This document shows positions 1 through 11,643 of a DNA stretch of 47,588 nt, in pieces (within the stretch, counting starts at the first letter, position 1; each line of letters begins with the position of its first letter). The stretch comes from Branchiostoma floridae (lineage: Eukaryota > Chordata > Leptocardii > Amphioxiformes > Branchiostomatidae). The notes under the pieces were generated by a model. That model saw nothing but the letters and a program-made list of their open reading frames with translations. It ran no database searches and was not told the DNA's origin. Location: contig NC_049979.1 of the NCBI RefSeq assembly GCF_000003815.2, positions 16,366,900 to 16,414,487 of the forward strand, written 5' to 3'. The position numbers and the translations under genes are program-made.

Positions 1-1765
1 CCGGAAGGTTATGTATAGTGGAGATAAAAGTGGTAATATGACAGGAATTTTTTCATGGAACAATTTATGATTCTTGCTCTTATACTTATACCTAAACCCT
101 TGCTCTTATACCTAAATCCTCAATAAATAGACCGTCATCATTCCTTAAACTTAAATATGTAAGTCACATCAAATAATGATGAAAGCAATTCATGATACTC
201 TGATTGGTGAACTTTTGTCTCTATTCTTAAAACAAATACCAGCAGGTATCTTCTGATATGCTTTGAAATACCACCAGGTGATTGAATTATAATCAAATAC
301 TCTGATTGGACACAACAATGTTCATACAATCAAGTATCATCTTACTCAGGTTTTGAAGAAGACCCCTGTGGCCCTAGTGTAATATGACACATTCCCTTGT
401 GTTATGAACAGAATAATTTGAGATCACCACCTATTGGTTTATGAGGAAACACATAGAGATGATACTTAAGTGCTTACCTGTAAACACACTTGGTATTTTG
501 GTCATAAAGCTCTTCACCGTTCTGATGGGCACGCCGTCTTGCTCTTCTTGCATGTGCATGACTATTCGCTCCATCTGAAACATGTAAGCCAACATTTAGT
601 ACCTTCACGGTATAAAGGGAACACATCAAATGTTCTCTTTTATCTGTACTTTAATCTATTGTGCTTTATCAAAAGTAACATCTGGCCTCTCCGCACTCAG
701 TATCCCTGACCTACAGTACGCAGATGTAGGCTTTTCAACACTCAGAGTCCCATTATTTGCAGATGACACACAACTCTCTCCACCACCGTAGTTTGAGGTC
801 AAGCTGCTCCTGACTGAGTTACGTCCACTTTACTAAATCCATCCTGAGAAGCATATCGGGAGATGCACACATTTCTGTCTCTGACAGATTGGAGAAAGTA
901 TTTCCTCTGAGGTGATCTTTCTCCATCATTTTCCACAAATATGTAATTGATCCTCATGCACTTTTCTGCGTAAGTGAAAGAGACGGCACTGTCAGTAGAG
1001 CAGCACAGAGCTATCCCTGATCTGCTACCCTTTTCATACCTGGGTGTTACCCCTATCCATCATTATAGGCCTCTGAACCCACTGTCAGTAGACCCAACTA
1101 TTAATATTGGGGTACTAAAGGGGAGTTCTCAGACCTGGCAGCCATCCAAGTACCCTACCAGAGTGTGTTCATTTATACCTGGTGGACACATGCACGCCAT
1201 AATTGAGAGAATAAGTCATGCAGCAATCCGCATCCAGTTTACAGGTTGTCAGAGTTTTTAAGTTTGCCTGGGAAGTAGTGATGTCAGCTTTAACAAAAAA
1301 AAATGCACTGCTTGTGTTATACAAACACTCAGTGTGGCTAGTTTAGTAGCTTGTAATAGTATTTACATTTCCCTCTTTTAACTTTGGGTAGTATATTGGA
1401 AACAGTGTTTAGTGTGAAACATGGTAGCATTAATGCACAGATTGTAGCATGCTATTTAATACAGGAATGCCCCAATGTTATTTACCTCAGTCTGTTTAAT
1501 TTATAGACTGAACTGTATAATGTATTTTATCACATATTGACATAACACTCAACACTTTGTGTATTTCTACTGAAATGTTAGTGAGTGGTATACAGTTGTC
1601 ATCAATGTTCATGAAGATGGATTACTAGAGGCAAAGTTTCACCTCGGAAAAATCGGGGGATTATAAAAAGGCCTATGAAAAACATTAATGTGTTTTCGGT
1701 CATGGTCCTGAAAAAATTAGGGGTGGTAGGTTGGGATTCTTGGCCGAAGTGATCATACAAATACA
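1..1765. other. Intergenic stretch, no gene recognised
   Basis: AT-rich non-coding DNA. The open frames here are short, lack splice-linked partners and resemble no family I know. There are duplicated phrases near positions 70-120 (two copies of a CTCTTATACCTAAA-type phrase), which looks like a local tandem slip. Part of a gene lying further left could be present as UTR or intron, but nothing in the sequence demonstrates it. Confidence 0.6.
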
Positions 1766-1847
1766 TACGAGGTGTGATCAATAAAGTTCTCGGCCTCACC
1801 CAGAAATAAGAAGCACAACTCAGATTTTGAGCCACAACTTCATATAG

Positions 1848-1947
1848 NNNNNNNNNNNNNNNNNNNNNNNNNNNNNNNNNNNNNNNNNNNNNNNNNNNNN
1901 NNNNNNNNNNNNNNNNNNNNNNNNNNNNNNNNNNNNNNNNNNNNNNN
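1848..1947. other. Assembly gap, 100 N
   Basis: Exactly 100 N, a common placeholder for a gap of unknown length. It falls inside the left arm of the palindromic transposon, where long inverted repeats commonly defeat assembly. Confidence 0.98.
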
Positions 1948-2387
1948 TATTGGGCCTTTCCCCAAAATTTGTAGGCGCACCTTTTCCTGGTTTAGGCCTT
2001 GTTTGCAGGGAGCGCCAAATTTCGGCGACCCGGGCCAAAAAGGAAAGGGCCCGGCAAAAGTACCAAAAAAAGCCAATAGAGAGCCTGCTATGGGGGGCTA
2101 AACTTCATAGTACTATGCCTTTTATCAATATCCTCCAAATTACAAATCATTGGAGTCATTACTTTCCTGGCATTCGTTTTTTCTAAATTAGAAGGTAAGT
2201 GGCGAGAAAAAGAAATGTGAAGTGTGATCAGACAATTTCACCCGTACACTTCAGGTCGCAGCTCAATTGTCCACTTTTTTTTCGTTATCCCTTACCTAAC
2301 GTTACTGGGTGTCGCCTGCAACGTAATGATCACAATAATTTGAATTTTGGTACACATTCATATAAGACTTATACATGTACTTGGGAT

Positions 2388-2440
2388 TATCAATAAGTCC
2401 TTGGTTTTACTTAGAAATAATAAGCACAGCTCAGATTTCA
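2388..2440 (+). repeat. Internal copy of the transposon end
   Basis: At the centre of the palindrome, sequence beginning ATCAATAAGTCCTTGG and continuing through AGAAATAATAAGCACAGCTC resembles the outer terminal repeat (from about 1777) in direct orientation. It suggests that the element grew by nested or tandem insertion of related elements, or that it retains an internal subterminal repeat. Confidence 0.5.
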
Positions 2441-3250
2441 AAGCATAGATGTCAAGTATAAAGTCTTATATAAATATGTACCCAAATTCAAATTATTGCG
2501 ATCATTACTTTGCGGGCGACAACCAGTAATGTTAGGTAAGGGAGAAGGAAAAAATGTGGACAATTGACCTGACCTGAGGTGTGGGGGTCAACTTGCGCTT
2601 ATGGAAGTCAGACACCCAATTCTTTTTGCTTGAAATAGGAAGAGAATCATTATCAAACATTTTGACAATGTCTTTTGTTAATTTACGGCATGGGGAACTC
2701 GACCCACACATGTCTGATCACAATTCAAAACACTTTTTTCTCGCCACTTACCTTCTGATTTGCAAAAAACGAATGCCTGTAAAGTAATTACTGCAATGAT
2801 TTGAAATTTGGCGGGTATTGATAAAAGGCTTCATACTATGATGTTGTGCCTCAAAATTTGAGTTGTGCTTATTATTTCTGGGTGAGGCCGAGAACTTGTT
2901 GATCACCCCTCGTATCAACAGTGTAAAATTGCAATGCGTTTTCAACATCATATGGTAATATTTCTTGCCCAAAAATACAAATATACATTGTACAAGCACA
3001 AGCACATTTGATAAACTGTTGATATAGATTCTTGCATCAACTTGTTCAAAGCCATGAATAGTGAGTGTTAACAGAGAGTGAAATAGAGGAAGTCTGTTTG
3101 GACTTTCCTGACCAAGTTGTCCGATCAAAAGAATTTATGCCAGCCACAGAGCAAACAGAAACGCAACATTTTTCCCCTAAGCCTGGGTAAGTGAATGATA
3201 ATGTCAACTCTCTTGATTGTGTGCCGGGTACCCTGAGACCCCCAAATTAA

Positions 3251-4248
3251 NNNNNNNNNNNNNNNNNNNNNNNNNNNNNNNNNNNNNNNNNNNNNNNNNN
3301 NNNNNNNNNNNNNNNNNNNNNNNNNNNNNNNNNNNNNNNNNNNNNNNNNNNNNNNNNNNNNNNNNNNNNNNNNNNNNNNNNNNNNNNNNNNNNNNNNNNN
3401 NNNNNNNNNNNNNNNNNNNNNNNNNNNNNNNNNNNNNNNNNNNNNNNNNNNNNNNNNNNNNNNNNNNNNNNNNNNNNNNNNNNNNNNNNNNNNNNNNNNN
3501 NNNNNNNNNNNNNNNNNNNNNNNNNNNNNNNNNNNNNNNNNNNNNNNNNNNNNNNNNNNNNNNNNNNNNNNNNNNNNNNNNNNNNNNNNNNNNNNNNNNN
3601 NNNNNNNNNNNNNNNNNNNNNNNNNNNNNNNNNNNNNNNNNNNNNNNNNNNNNNNNNNNNNNNNNNNNNNNNNNNNNNNNNNNNNNNNNNNNNNNNNNNN
3701 NNNNNNNNNNNNNNNNNNNNNNNNNNNNNNNNNNNNNNNNNNNNNNNNNNNNNNNNNNNNNNNNNNNNNNNNNNNNNNNNNNNNNNNNNNNNNNNNNNNN
3801 NNNNNNNNNNNNNNNNNNNNNNNNNNNNNNNNNNNNNNNNNNNNNNNNNNNNNNNNNNNNNNNNNNNNNNNNNNNNNNNNNNNNNNNNNNNNNNNNNNNN
3901 NNNNNNNNNNNNNNNNNNNNNNNNNNNNNNNNNNNNNNNNNNNNNNNNNNNNNNNNNNNNNNNNNNNNNNNNNNNNNNNNNNNNNNNNNNNNNNNNNNNN
4001 NNNNNNNNNNNNNNNNNNNNNNNNNNNNNNNNNNNNNNNNNNNNNNNNNNNNNNNNNNNNNNNNNNNNNNNNNNNNNNNNNNNNNNNNNNNNNNNNNNNN
4101 NNNNNNNNNNNNNNNNNNNNNNNNNNNNNNNNNNNNNNNNNNNNNNNNNNNNNNNNNNNNNNNNNNNNNNNNNNNNNNNNNNNNNNNNNNNNNNNNNNNN
4201 NNNNNNNNNNNNNNNNNNNNNNNNNNNNNNNNNNNNNNNNNNNNNNNN
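3251..4248. other. Assembly gap, 998 N
   Basis: A 998-base run of N. The size is not a round number, so it may be estimated from read pairs. Nothing can be said about its content. Confidence 0.98.
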
Positions 4249-6455
4249 GAGGAAACAACCTTGTAAGATTGCACATTTTCGGTGACCTTTTGTCTCATAA
4301 AGCAGTATAGGTATTGGCAACCCCGGAGCACTACAGAAGTTGAGCAATGGTTAAGAAAGGTGTGTGGATTCAAATGATAAGTAAGCTACACTAACACCTT
4401 TGCACTGTGTTATTTTGACTCCTTTTTAGAAATGAAAGCCCTGGATCTTGTAATCCTGGAATGGCTCCATGGAAATCTAGCTGAAGGTGCTGTATTTTGA
4501 TCATCACCTTTTCACTGATGACTGTTGGGCTAACTTGGTCAGGTTTCCATCTGATACCAGAACTAGGCTGTGGGTGATCTTTCCCCCATCTTACTCTGGC
4601 TACTCAAAGTGATGCCATGAATACCAGTAAAGGTCGCCTGGCCCTTATCACCAGCACATCTGCTGATTTCCAAACGCCCTACTGTTAAAGACTTGCTACA
4701 TATCCAATGTGAATAAAGCTGTAGGTTCTTTTGGTGAGAAAGGCCATGGGTGTTCCCTGAGGAAAGGAAGATATTTTAGCGCCTGGAGACGCAAGGATTC
4801 CATTTCAAGAGGCACCACGCCACACGGCGCGGCGTGACCTTAGTGTGTTAACAACACCGGATAAGAAAAACATCAGGCTGAACAATTACTACCTGCTCTC
4901 CTCGTCGTTAATGTAAGGTACATGTAAGGCCAGGCGATTTGGGGTGCAGTGAGGTGGAGCGAGAACCTGTCAAAACATCAACCTCACAAATGTGCATGCC
5001 GGCGGTTAACTAATTGTGCTGAACCTACAATTTGAATATTTATTTGTAACAATTTATTACGTGCTTAGTATTAAAAATCGCAATTTTATCATCTGTGGGG
5101 AGGCGAGCTTGCGTTAAACACATGCTGATTTCGTCTGAACCCAGTGAATTGGAATAGATAATCCCTTCACTGGCGGAAAACGCCTTCAAGCGCGGCCGAC
5201 ATCATAATACACGTTATACGAACGGCCTTTACCCTTGAAACCCCCTGCAAAATCTTTGTTGGTAATCGCAAACGTACCATGACTATATATTAAATGGACG
5301 CAACATTTACCTTCCTATACAATAGCAAGTTGGGCGACTCTTTTATGGGCCCGTTGGTTTCACTCCGCCGTCTGTGCCGTCCGGCCATTTTCTCTATCAC
5401 AGTCTTCAGTCTCCTTGAGGAGGCAGCCAAGACAAGGCTGTGGGGTTATGTTCCTAAGAGGCTGGTATCGATCTGAGGCAGTATGTATCAGAGTATACAA
5501 CGTCTCTGCTCCATATTGGAGACCTGACTGAGGCTGGGGAACAGAGATGTTTTCTTCCCGGGCGACAGAAGTACACCGCTCCTTACTGGTAATCAGGTCT
5601 CAGCCGAGAGGGCAGCTCGGATAGCGGTGGCCTGGAGCTATTGATGTGTTGTCTCCGTCCACATGCATCTCCCGAGGGTGCAGGTTTCCAACAGCTACCT
5701 CCGAACATCACTCAGCTCAAGCTCCTACTTGAAATGCTAAGGATGCGCCCGGCCTTGCTTATCATTCAGCGTGCAGGTGCGCCATGTTGATGACGCAACC
5801 GTCCACCAAAGTCGGCTGTTCATTATGCCTTTTGTTTTTGTGCATACGGACGCATTTTCCAGTTCACATCCCCAGCTTTCCTTATTTGGTTTTCGCTAAT
5901 ATTTGAAGAATTTTCATCAGGATATTACTGATGAGAGGGTATCCGGGCAATTGTCGTTTGATTGTGCCTGTTATTATGTTCACATGTTAATAAGAGGGTT
6001 ATTTTGGGGACGTCATCCAAGGGTATCAGAGGGTTTCAACATACATGATTTCAAACCCGAGAAACCGTAAAAAAAAGAACAGTTCAGAGATCATGGATAT
6101 AGCGTTTTATTCGTGGTAATATTTTAAACAATCAATCAAAAGAATGGAAGTTCTTCAATATCTGCGGAATGTAGTGAAGTCCGATTAATTCTAGCAAGGA
6201 GGTTAATCTCCTTGATTCTAGGTTGTCTATCGATTAAATATAATGTTACAAGCAAATAGAAGGAAAGCAAGCAAGCTCAAAAACGATTTGCATAATAATA
6301 ACGGTCATACACAGATTAGTTTATATGAACGCCCCAAGAAACTCCCCTTTTCCAAAATACAGTCACGCATACGCGCTTACCCCTCTGTTCCACGAATTTT
6401 CACGTTTGACTTTCTGATTGAAATGTTGGGAATGTATCCAACAGATACGCCAGTG
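4249..6455. other. Intergenic stretch, locally GC-richer, no gene recognised
   Basis: About 4750-5800 has more CpG and a higher GC content than the surroundings, so it could be a regulatory region or the 5' end of an unseen gene. The open frames are short and show no recognisable protein similarity or convincing exon chain. I make no gene call here. Confidence 0.5.
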
Positions 6456-6464
6456 GGGGCATTC
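6456..6464 (+). repeat. Target-site duplication, left copy (9 bp)
   Basis: GGGGCATTC, repeated exactly at 7117-7125 on the other side of the MULE-like element. Confidence 0.75.
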
Positions 6465-7116
6465 GGTTTCGAGACGACTCGGCACCTGAGACAACTCGGC
6501 CCTAGTCGGCACCATACTTACTCGGCACATAACTTTCATATTTTGCACTCGAAGAATGATAATCCTATCATTCCGGCAGCATAAGAAGTGACATAAAAAT
6601 GTAAAAATCAATCTCACTCCACGAGGTAACGTTTTGGATACAAATTTTTAGGATACAAGATCCCCAAAACATGTTGCGGGCCGCGCCGGCGACGCCATTT
6701 TTTAGTTGTTATATCGGCGTTCTTTCACGATGTCACTCTACTTCTCTTCTATATCACCGTGTTTGCAAGTTAGTACAAATGAAAATAGATGTAATAAGCA
6801 GTTCAATATATTTTGTTGGTCATAAATTACAACTGTTTGTAGGTTTCAAAAACGCGTTGAGATGACCGATCTGATATAGACAGAGCCTCGGCCGTTCAAA
6901 GTTAACGTACCTTGAAGTGACGTTCAGAGCCTCAAAATGTCCGTAAAATTGTGCCGACTGTATGACTTACAAGTTATTGCAGTGAGAGAAATGTTTTGCA
7001 GTTAAACATCTTGCATTTCTCACAAACCTTCACAATTTTATGTCATATTCTTGGTGCCAAGTTTTCCCACTTGGCTAGGTGCCGAGTCGTCCCAGGTGCC
7101 GAGTTGTCCTGATACC
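6465..7116. mobile_element. Short inverted-repeat DNA transposon, MULE-like (9-bp target duplication)
   Basis: The left end is GGTTTCGAGACGACTCGGCA and the reverse complement of the right end is GGTATCAGGACAACTCGGCA. Both continue with CC and then a second related ACTCGGC unit, so each end carries tandem ACTCGGCACC-type subrepeats in inverted orientation. The 652-bp body is flanked by perfect 9-bp direct repeats (GGGGCATTC). A 9-bp duplication is typical of Mutator-like elements, while hAT and P elements make 8 bp. No transposase frame is visible, so it is a non-autonomous (MITE-sized) element. The superfamily assignment rests on the duplication length only. Confidence 0.7.
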
Positions 7117-7125
7117 GGGGCATTC
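7117..7125 (+). repeat. Target-site duplication, right copy (9 bp)
   Basis: GGGGCATTC, identical to 6456-6464. Confidence 0.75.
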
Positions 7126-8577
7126 TGCATTCACGAATTCAGAGTTAGCATCGCGTTACTGATACGCATACAGACCGCGCTACATTAAAACATCTCCTGA
7201 CCACAGAGTATATCATAAGAAGGCTGATACACCGTTTGTAATTCCCCACTCGCCGGATGCCATGATAATCAACTATCAATCCTTGCGCGCCTGAGGGGAA
7301 GTTGGGTTGTATTCTCGTCGCCCCAGATAGTGCATCGTATATTTTTGATCATGCAAAATAACGTTCAGCCCATTCCCAGTAGCTCGTTGGACAATAATAA
7401 GGTAAACTTCACATTTTCGCGAAATCCCTAGGGTCACAGCGTCAACCAAATGGAAAGCCTGGCACGCGGTCAACTTATATTCACTTTTCATCCGTACCAT
7501 TTGTTAAGGGGGGGGGGGGGGTGCTTTAAGGCAGCGATTCGTATGATGTGCGTTCAGCACCAAGGACGGCCCCGCTCCACAAATGAGCTTTGTCAGCGCT
7601 CCGTGTCCACAGTTTGTCTATCGATCCTCGTCCTGTACAGGTATACAATTACCCGGCCATTCTGTATATGGCCATGCCAAATGATCCACCCTCTTCCCAA
7701 TCCTTTTGGAACCTTTTCAGCGTCGCGTTTGTAAATATTGATGAGCTTGTTTTATTTATTGCGACCTGGCTATCAGCCAACTACAGCCCTGCAATATTTT
7801 TCACATAATAAGAAGGAGCCTTTGACCGGTATAATCAAATGAAAAAAAAATAACCTGGTTAGTCATTTAAAGATAAGTGCTGATTGGCTGAGCAAACAGT
7901 GCTGGAGGTCCAGAGGCTGTTTGGGCTGCATGGCTTCTCGAGAGAAACTGACCAGTAGCTGTGCTGTTATCGCCATTTCGTAATAACATTTCTTTCTAGC
8001 AGAGAATTAGAAGGTATGGAGTTCAGAGGATTTCAACGATAACCCTAGATTTCATAATAGACATACGTCTACTCTACAGTAGGGCTGTCTACATGGCATG
8101 CATCGCGCTCAAAATCGATTAAAACTCGATAGAATTGTCATTGCTGAACCAAAGCACGACTTTGACTTCGTCTCGTTCATTGGTGAAAAGCGCGAACTTC
8201 AACTGTAGATATCTTCATTCGAGCTATACATACTAGTATATGTTGGTGTGTTGCGGGTTCAAAAGATTTGCCGATGATTATGGCTTGGCCTATTGGCCCA
8301 AGAGAAACAGGATCTGTAGTGTTGGTAATCTGCTCCTGTTGATTTAAAGAAACACAAGACAGTCCAAGGCTCAACTTCTGTGATGGATTCGCTGTTTCCC
8401 TTAATTAAGAAACTTTTCGTATTCTTGTGTGCGATATCGATCATCTCAAATATTCTCTTGGTCCACAGTTTTCTTCAGGTAAAGACCAATATTATTGTTT
8501 GTTTGCATCATATGCAAGTGATATTTATGGCATGAAAATGGACAATTGGCATATTTGATTACGATATTAGAATATCA
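7126..8577. other. Intergenic stretch, no gene recognised
   Basis: Only short open frames without recognisable products. It contains a run of 14 G at 7508-7521 and otherwise unremarkable AT-rich sequence. Confidence 0.55.
7508..7521 (+). repeat. Homopolymer G14
   Basis: Fourteen consecutive G, a likely site of length error in the assembly and of polymorphism. It has G-quadruplex-forming potential, but only a single run is present. Confidence 0.9.
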
Positions 8578-8690
8578 GGTGGGTAGAACACCAGAAAACA
8601 CACGATCCCTTGGGATTGGGCTGTTTTGATCCCGGGGGACTGATTTAACAGAATAACTGTTCTTTTTTTGGTTCGTGTTTTATACCCACC
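8578..8690. repeat. Short imperfect inverted-repeat unit, possible MITE relic
   Basis: Begins GGTGGGTA and ends TACCCACC (perfect 8-bp inversion), with looser pairing further in (AGAAAACAC near the left end, GTGTTTTA near the right). No convincing target duplication flanks it, so the mobile-element reading is weak. Confidence 0.3.
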
Positions 8691-9099
8691 ACATAACGAT
8701 ATGTGAAATGAACTAATCAGTTGCTTCTTTGTTGGCGGGTAACATTTTGCTCGGTACAATCAATACCACCGTGTAAGTGGGTTTATTTTAATCGAACCCG
8801 ATACAGAACAATTGAACGACCCGAGGTCACAGATCCTAGTGAATAATTGATGCCTATCAGCCTTTTGTTCAGGGCAGTATACTATAACGTTACCTTTGAG
8901 CGCTGCACATTTATTACCATCACCATCACCATCTTACTTAATTGACTCAGCATCAGTTTTTACAGTACACTTTCGTCACACCACGACGGGAATTCGTGTA
9001 GGGACCGCCTAGGAGGTTGTTGCGTGGAAACTCAGCTGTACTGAGCGGGGTTGGTGCATCATACGTAGCTGTAATCCTACGAAAGTGGCGGCTCCAAGC
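8691..9099 (+). promoter_or_regulatory. Upstream region and probable 5' UTR of the four-TM protein gene
   Basis: About 400 bp before the chosen start codon at 9100. It includes a short ATCACC-type repeat near 8915-8930. No clear TATA box or conserved element can be assigned. The transcription start is not visible, and the promoter role is inferred from position only. Confidence 0.3.
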
Positions 9100-11643
9100 A
9101 TGCCAGTAGGTCGGAGGTTCTTCTCCGAATGGGAAGAGAGGCAGCAGAACGAAGAGGCCTTGGCGGAGGCCAGGCGACGCCGGGAGATGAGGGCGGTAAC
9201 GACGGCCCTGGTGGTTCTCTCCAGCCTGACCATACTTGTGGGACTTGTGACGATAGGATCGGGCACAGCCGCAGCCTTCCAGCCTGGCAACACCATCGGC
9301 TCCGTTAACAGTCTGTCTGCTATTGCCTGTGGGATCTGTGTAAGTTACAAGAAGTGCTATTCTGAGAATATCTAGATTACAATGACTTTGTTATTAACGG
9401 GCACCACGTAGGGAACCAGAATATCACCTTTATTTTGCTGTAGCTGACTCCTACGCTCGTATCATAACCTTTGTCGCGGAAGTTACAAATAGAGCCGACC
9501 TCATGGATGATAGCCAGTCTGTTCATTATGCTGATTTGGTTTTGTGCCAATCATCCCGTCAAGGCGGTTGCACTGGCTTAATTGCCTCCCAATGTTTCCT
9601 TGCCTCTCACGAGTTTTCACCAACGTCAGAACCCTAGCTGGTACATTTGACAGTGAGCTAGTGGCGCAGCCTGTGAGTACCTGTGCATAGCGTCGAGGTA
9701 TTTTTAACTGGCGAGGAGTTATCAATGATAGTGAACACCAAAGCAAGCCCTGAGCTACGGGATTTCGCAGATAAAGGTGCTGCATTATTAATGTACACAT
9801 GTCTCCATCCTATTGTCGATATATAAGATGAGAGACATGATAATGCAACCTTAACACTTTCTATCGTAGCTCAAAGCATGTGTAATCATCACAGGTCCAA
9901 GAAGAATGGTGAAATTGAGTTACGGCAGAGACTGAACAACCTTTCAGGCTGACATAATCCACATTCGTCTATTAGCTGAGACCCGTTTTGTTAATGCGTT
10001 CCACTTAATTGCACGGAATGTTTTCATGCCGAATGATGTAACTTAACACTCAACTCGACGTGCTAGTCACGGCAATTTATCCGTGTTCTCACTGCAGTAA
10101 AGGTCCTATTAACTGTTGTTATCAGCTTACTAATGAAATATGGGATTTAAACATTTCTAAAAACGATTCTATAAACGATCGTATATATAGAGTCCGTACT
10201 GACATTTTTACCAATTTCAGGTATGTATACTGCGCCGTGTTGTGGTATTCCTGCGCACCTAAACCTCACACAAAACGATTAAGATGCGTATGTTTATTAT
10301 GCGCACAAAGACTGTCAATACGGATCTAATACAGACAGTGACCTTCACATGTAGCATTAGACAGTCGTGTATATGGCTTTTCTTATGGCAATTTGTATCG
10401 AACAATGCATCTCATTAAACTATTATTGAACACAGTGCTAAGGTTGGGAAACTAAAACGAGAAAATTCCACTACGAACTGGAAGCAAAACAGCTAGTATT
10501 TTAACACAATTATGAATTGTTCATATGGAAAAAAATACCGCTAGTGTGTACAGATGATTCATGTATTTCAATTTTTGACAGTCTATGAAAATTCAGCATT
10601 ATTAGCAATTTCTGCCATTTTCAATGTTTGCATCCCTTTTCCACAGTTCTTGTTCAGTGGAGTCCTGGGCCTGGTGCATGTGGGCTGTAACAACTCATCA
10701 GCCTGTCTGGTAAGCTGGACCTTTCCAAACAGTTAACAGCTGTAATAGTTGTAACCACTTATGATCCTTTTAATTTTACTATCGATATGGTATGTGGCAT
10801 ACCTCAGTTCATGAATCATTTATACAGTTAGTGGTATTTGCCATTATACAGAAAAAGAACATCCACCTACAAAACTATGATCACAAGTAACATTTTGTAC
10901 ACATTATTTCATCCCAATGTTTCATGGCAGAAAAGATATGACAATTGTGTCTAGCAAAAAGTTGATCCTCAAGCTTATATGGTTAACATCTTTTGATGAA
11001 TGGAACACAAAATTCTGCATTGGAGGGAAGTTCTTCATTTACTACCATCCTCATGGCATTTTCTGGATTTTCATCACAACAAATAGAATTGTAGGGTACA
11101 GTCTGCAGGGAGCTATGTTGCCAGCTGGTTTATCCCACTCATTAATCTTCATGTGACCCATACACATGTGAAAGTTGTCTTTTCTGTAGTATGATCTATG
11201 GTAAAACAAACAAGCCACTGTTCTACCACTGCACTTTCAGTGAGCTTCTGATTTGCCACTGATGCCAATGAACTTCACATAACTGTTCATGCTCCCTACA
11301 GATTCTGTGCTTCACTGTGGGCTGCACCATCTCCCTGATCTTCAGCTTGGTGTACATCCAACTCCTCAGACTGTTTGTAGAAGACTTGGAGTCGGGGGAA
11401 ATCCAACTTTTTGTTCCCACCAACTCCACCTTCCAGAAGGCGGTGACGGACCCTTTTGTGACAGTAGCTCTGGGGAAGACGTGTGTGGTTGCTGCTGGGA
11501 TTGGTTGTGCCACCACCATTGTCCTAACCTTCCTGGCCTGTAGGGTTGCTTCTGAGGAGAAGAGGCGACTGTTCATGTTGAGGGAGGGGATCGACATGAC
11601 AGAACAGCCAGATGATGCAGAGGTTAGAACAACTGCCATATGA
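9100..11643 (+). CDS. Uncharacterised four-transmembrane protein (CD20/MS4A-like layout), three exons
   Basis: Coding exons are 9100-9339, 10647-10709 and 11302-11643. Both introns are GT-AG and phase 0, giving 214 residues. The N-terminus (about residues 1-32) is charged and contains the run ARRRREMR, so it is probably cytosolic. Hydrophobic segments lie at about 33-55, 70-93, 102-124 and 160-183. The loop between TM3 and TM4 (about 125-159) carries an N-glycosylation sequon, NST, at 142-144. The C-terminal tail is about 30 residues, polar and acidic. The cysteine and glycine spacing in TM2-TM3 recalls the MS4A/CD20 group, but I cannot confirm family membership. A tetraspan or TMEM-type orphan is equally possible. 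ATG at 9100 is the first Met of the open frame, which extends slightly further upstream without another ATG. Gene structure is well supported; function is unknown. Confidence 0.8.
9340..10646 (+). other. Intron 1 of the four-TM protein gene
   Basis: Starts GTAAGT after ATCTGT and ends TTTTCCACAG. It is 1307 bp, with nothing recognisable inside beyond AT-rich intronic sequence. Confidence 0.75.
10710..11301 (+). other. Intron 2 of the four-TM protein gene
   Basis: Starts GTAAGC and ends CTCCCTACAG. It is 592 bp, with no further feature seen. Confidence 0.75.

Larger units (their letters stand above)
1768..2912. mobile_element. Long palindromic Tc1/mariner-type transposon (non-autonomous, TA target duplication)
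   Basis: The left end reads CGAGGTGTGATCAATAAAG and the reverse complement of the right end reads CGAGGGGTGATCAACAAG. Both ends are followed by the same TTCTCGGCCTCACCCAGAAATAA phrase with small differences. The element is flanked by TA on both sides (1766-1767 and 2913-2914), as expected for Tc1/mariner insertion. Inverted similarity continues inward. About 2090-2230 pairs with about 2700-2850 (shared phrases such as CTCGCCACTTACCTTCT). About 2246-2395 pairs with about 2401-2580 (shared CCCTTACCTAAC). The right arm has about 100 bp with no partner. No transposase frame is visible, so movement would depend on an enzyme encoded elsewhere. The left arm is interrupted by a 100-N gap and roughly 150 bp of sequence absent from the right arm. 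Confidence 0.75.

Noticed and set aside
3125-4373. Very long open frames across 3.1-4.4 kb
   Set aside because: Almost their whole length is N; they are artefacts of translating the gap.
6671-6865. 64-residue open frame inside the MULE-like element
   Set aside because: Too short, no similarity to a transposase, and no matching frame continues to either end of the element.
8905-8935. CRISPR-like or other bacterial features near the ATCACC repeat
   Set aside because: It is a simple short tandem repeat in a eukaryotic genome; no spacer pattern exists.
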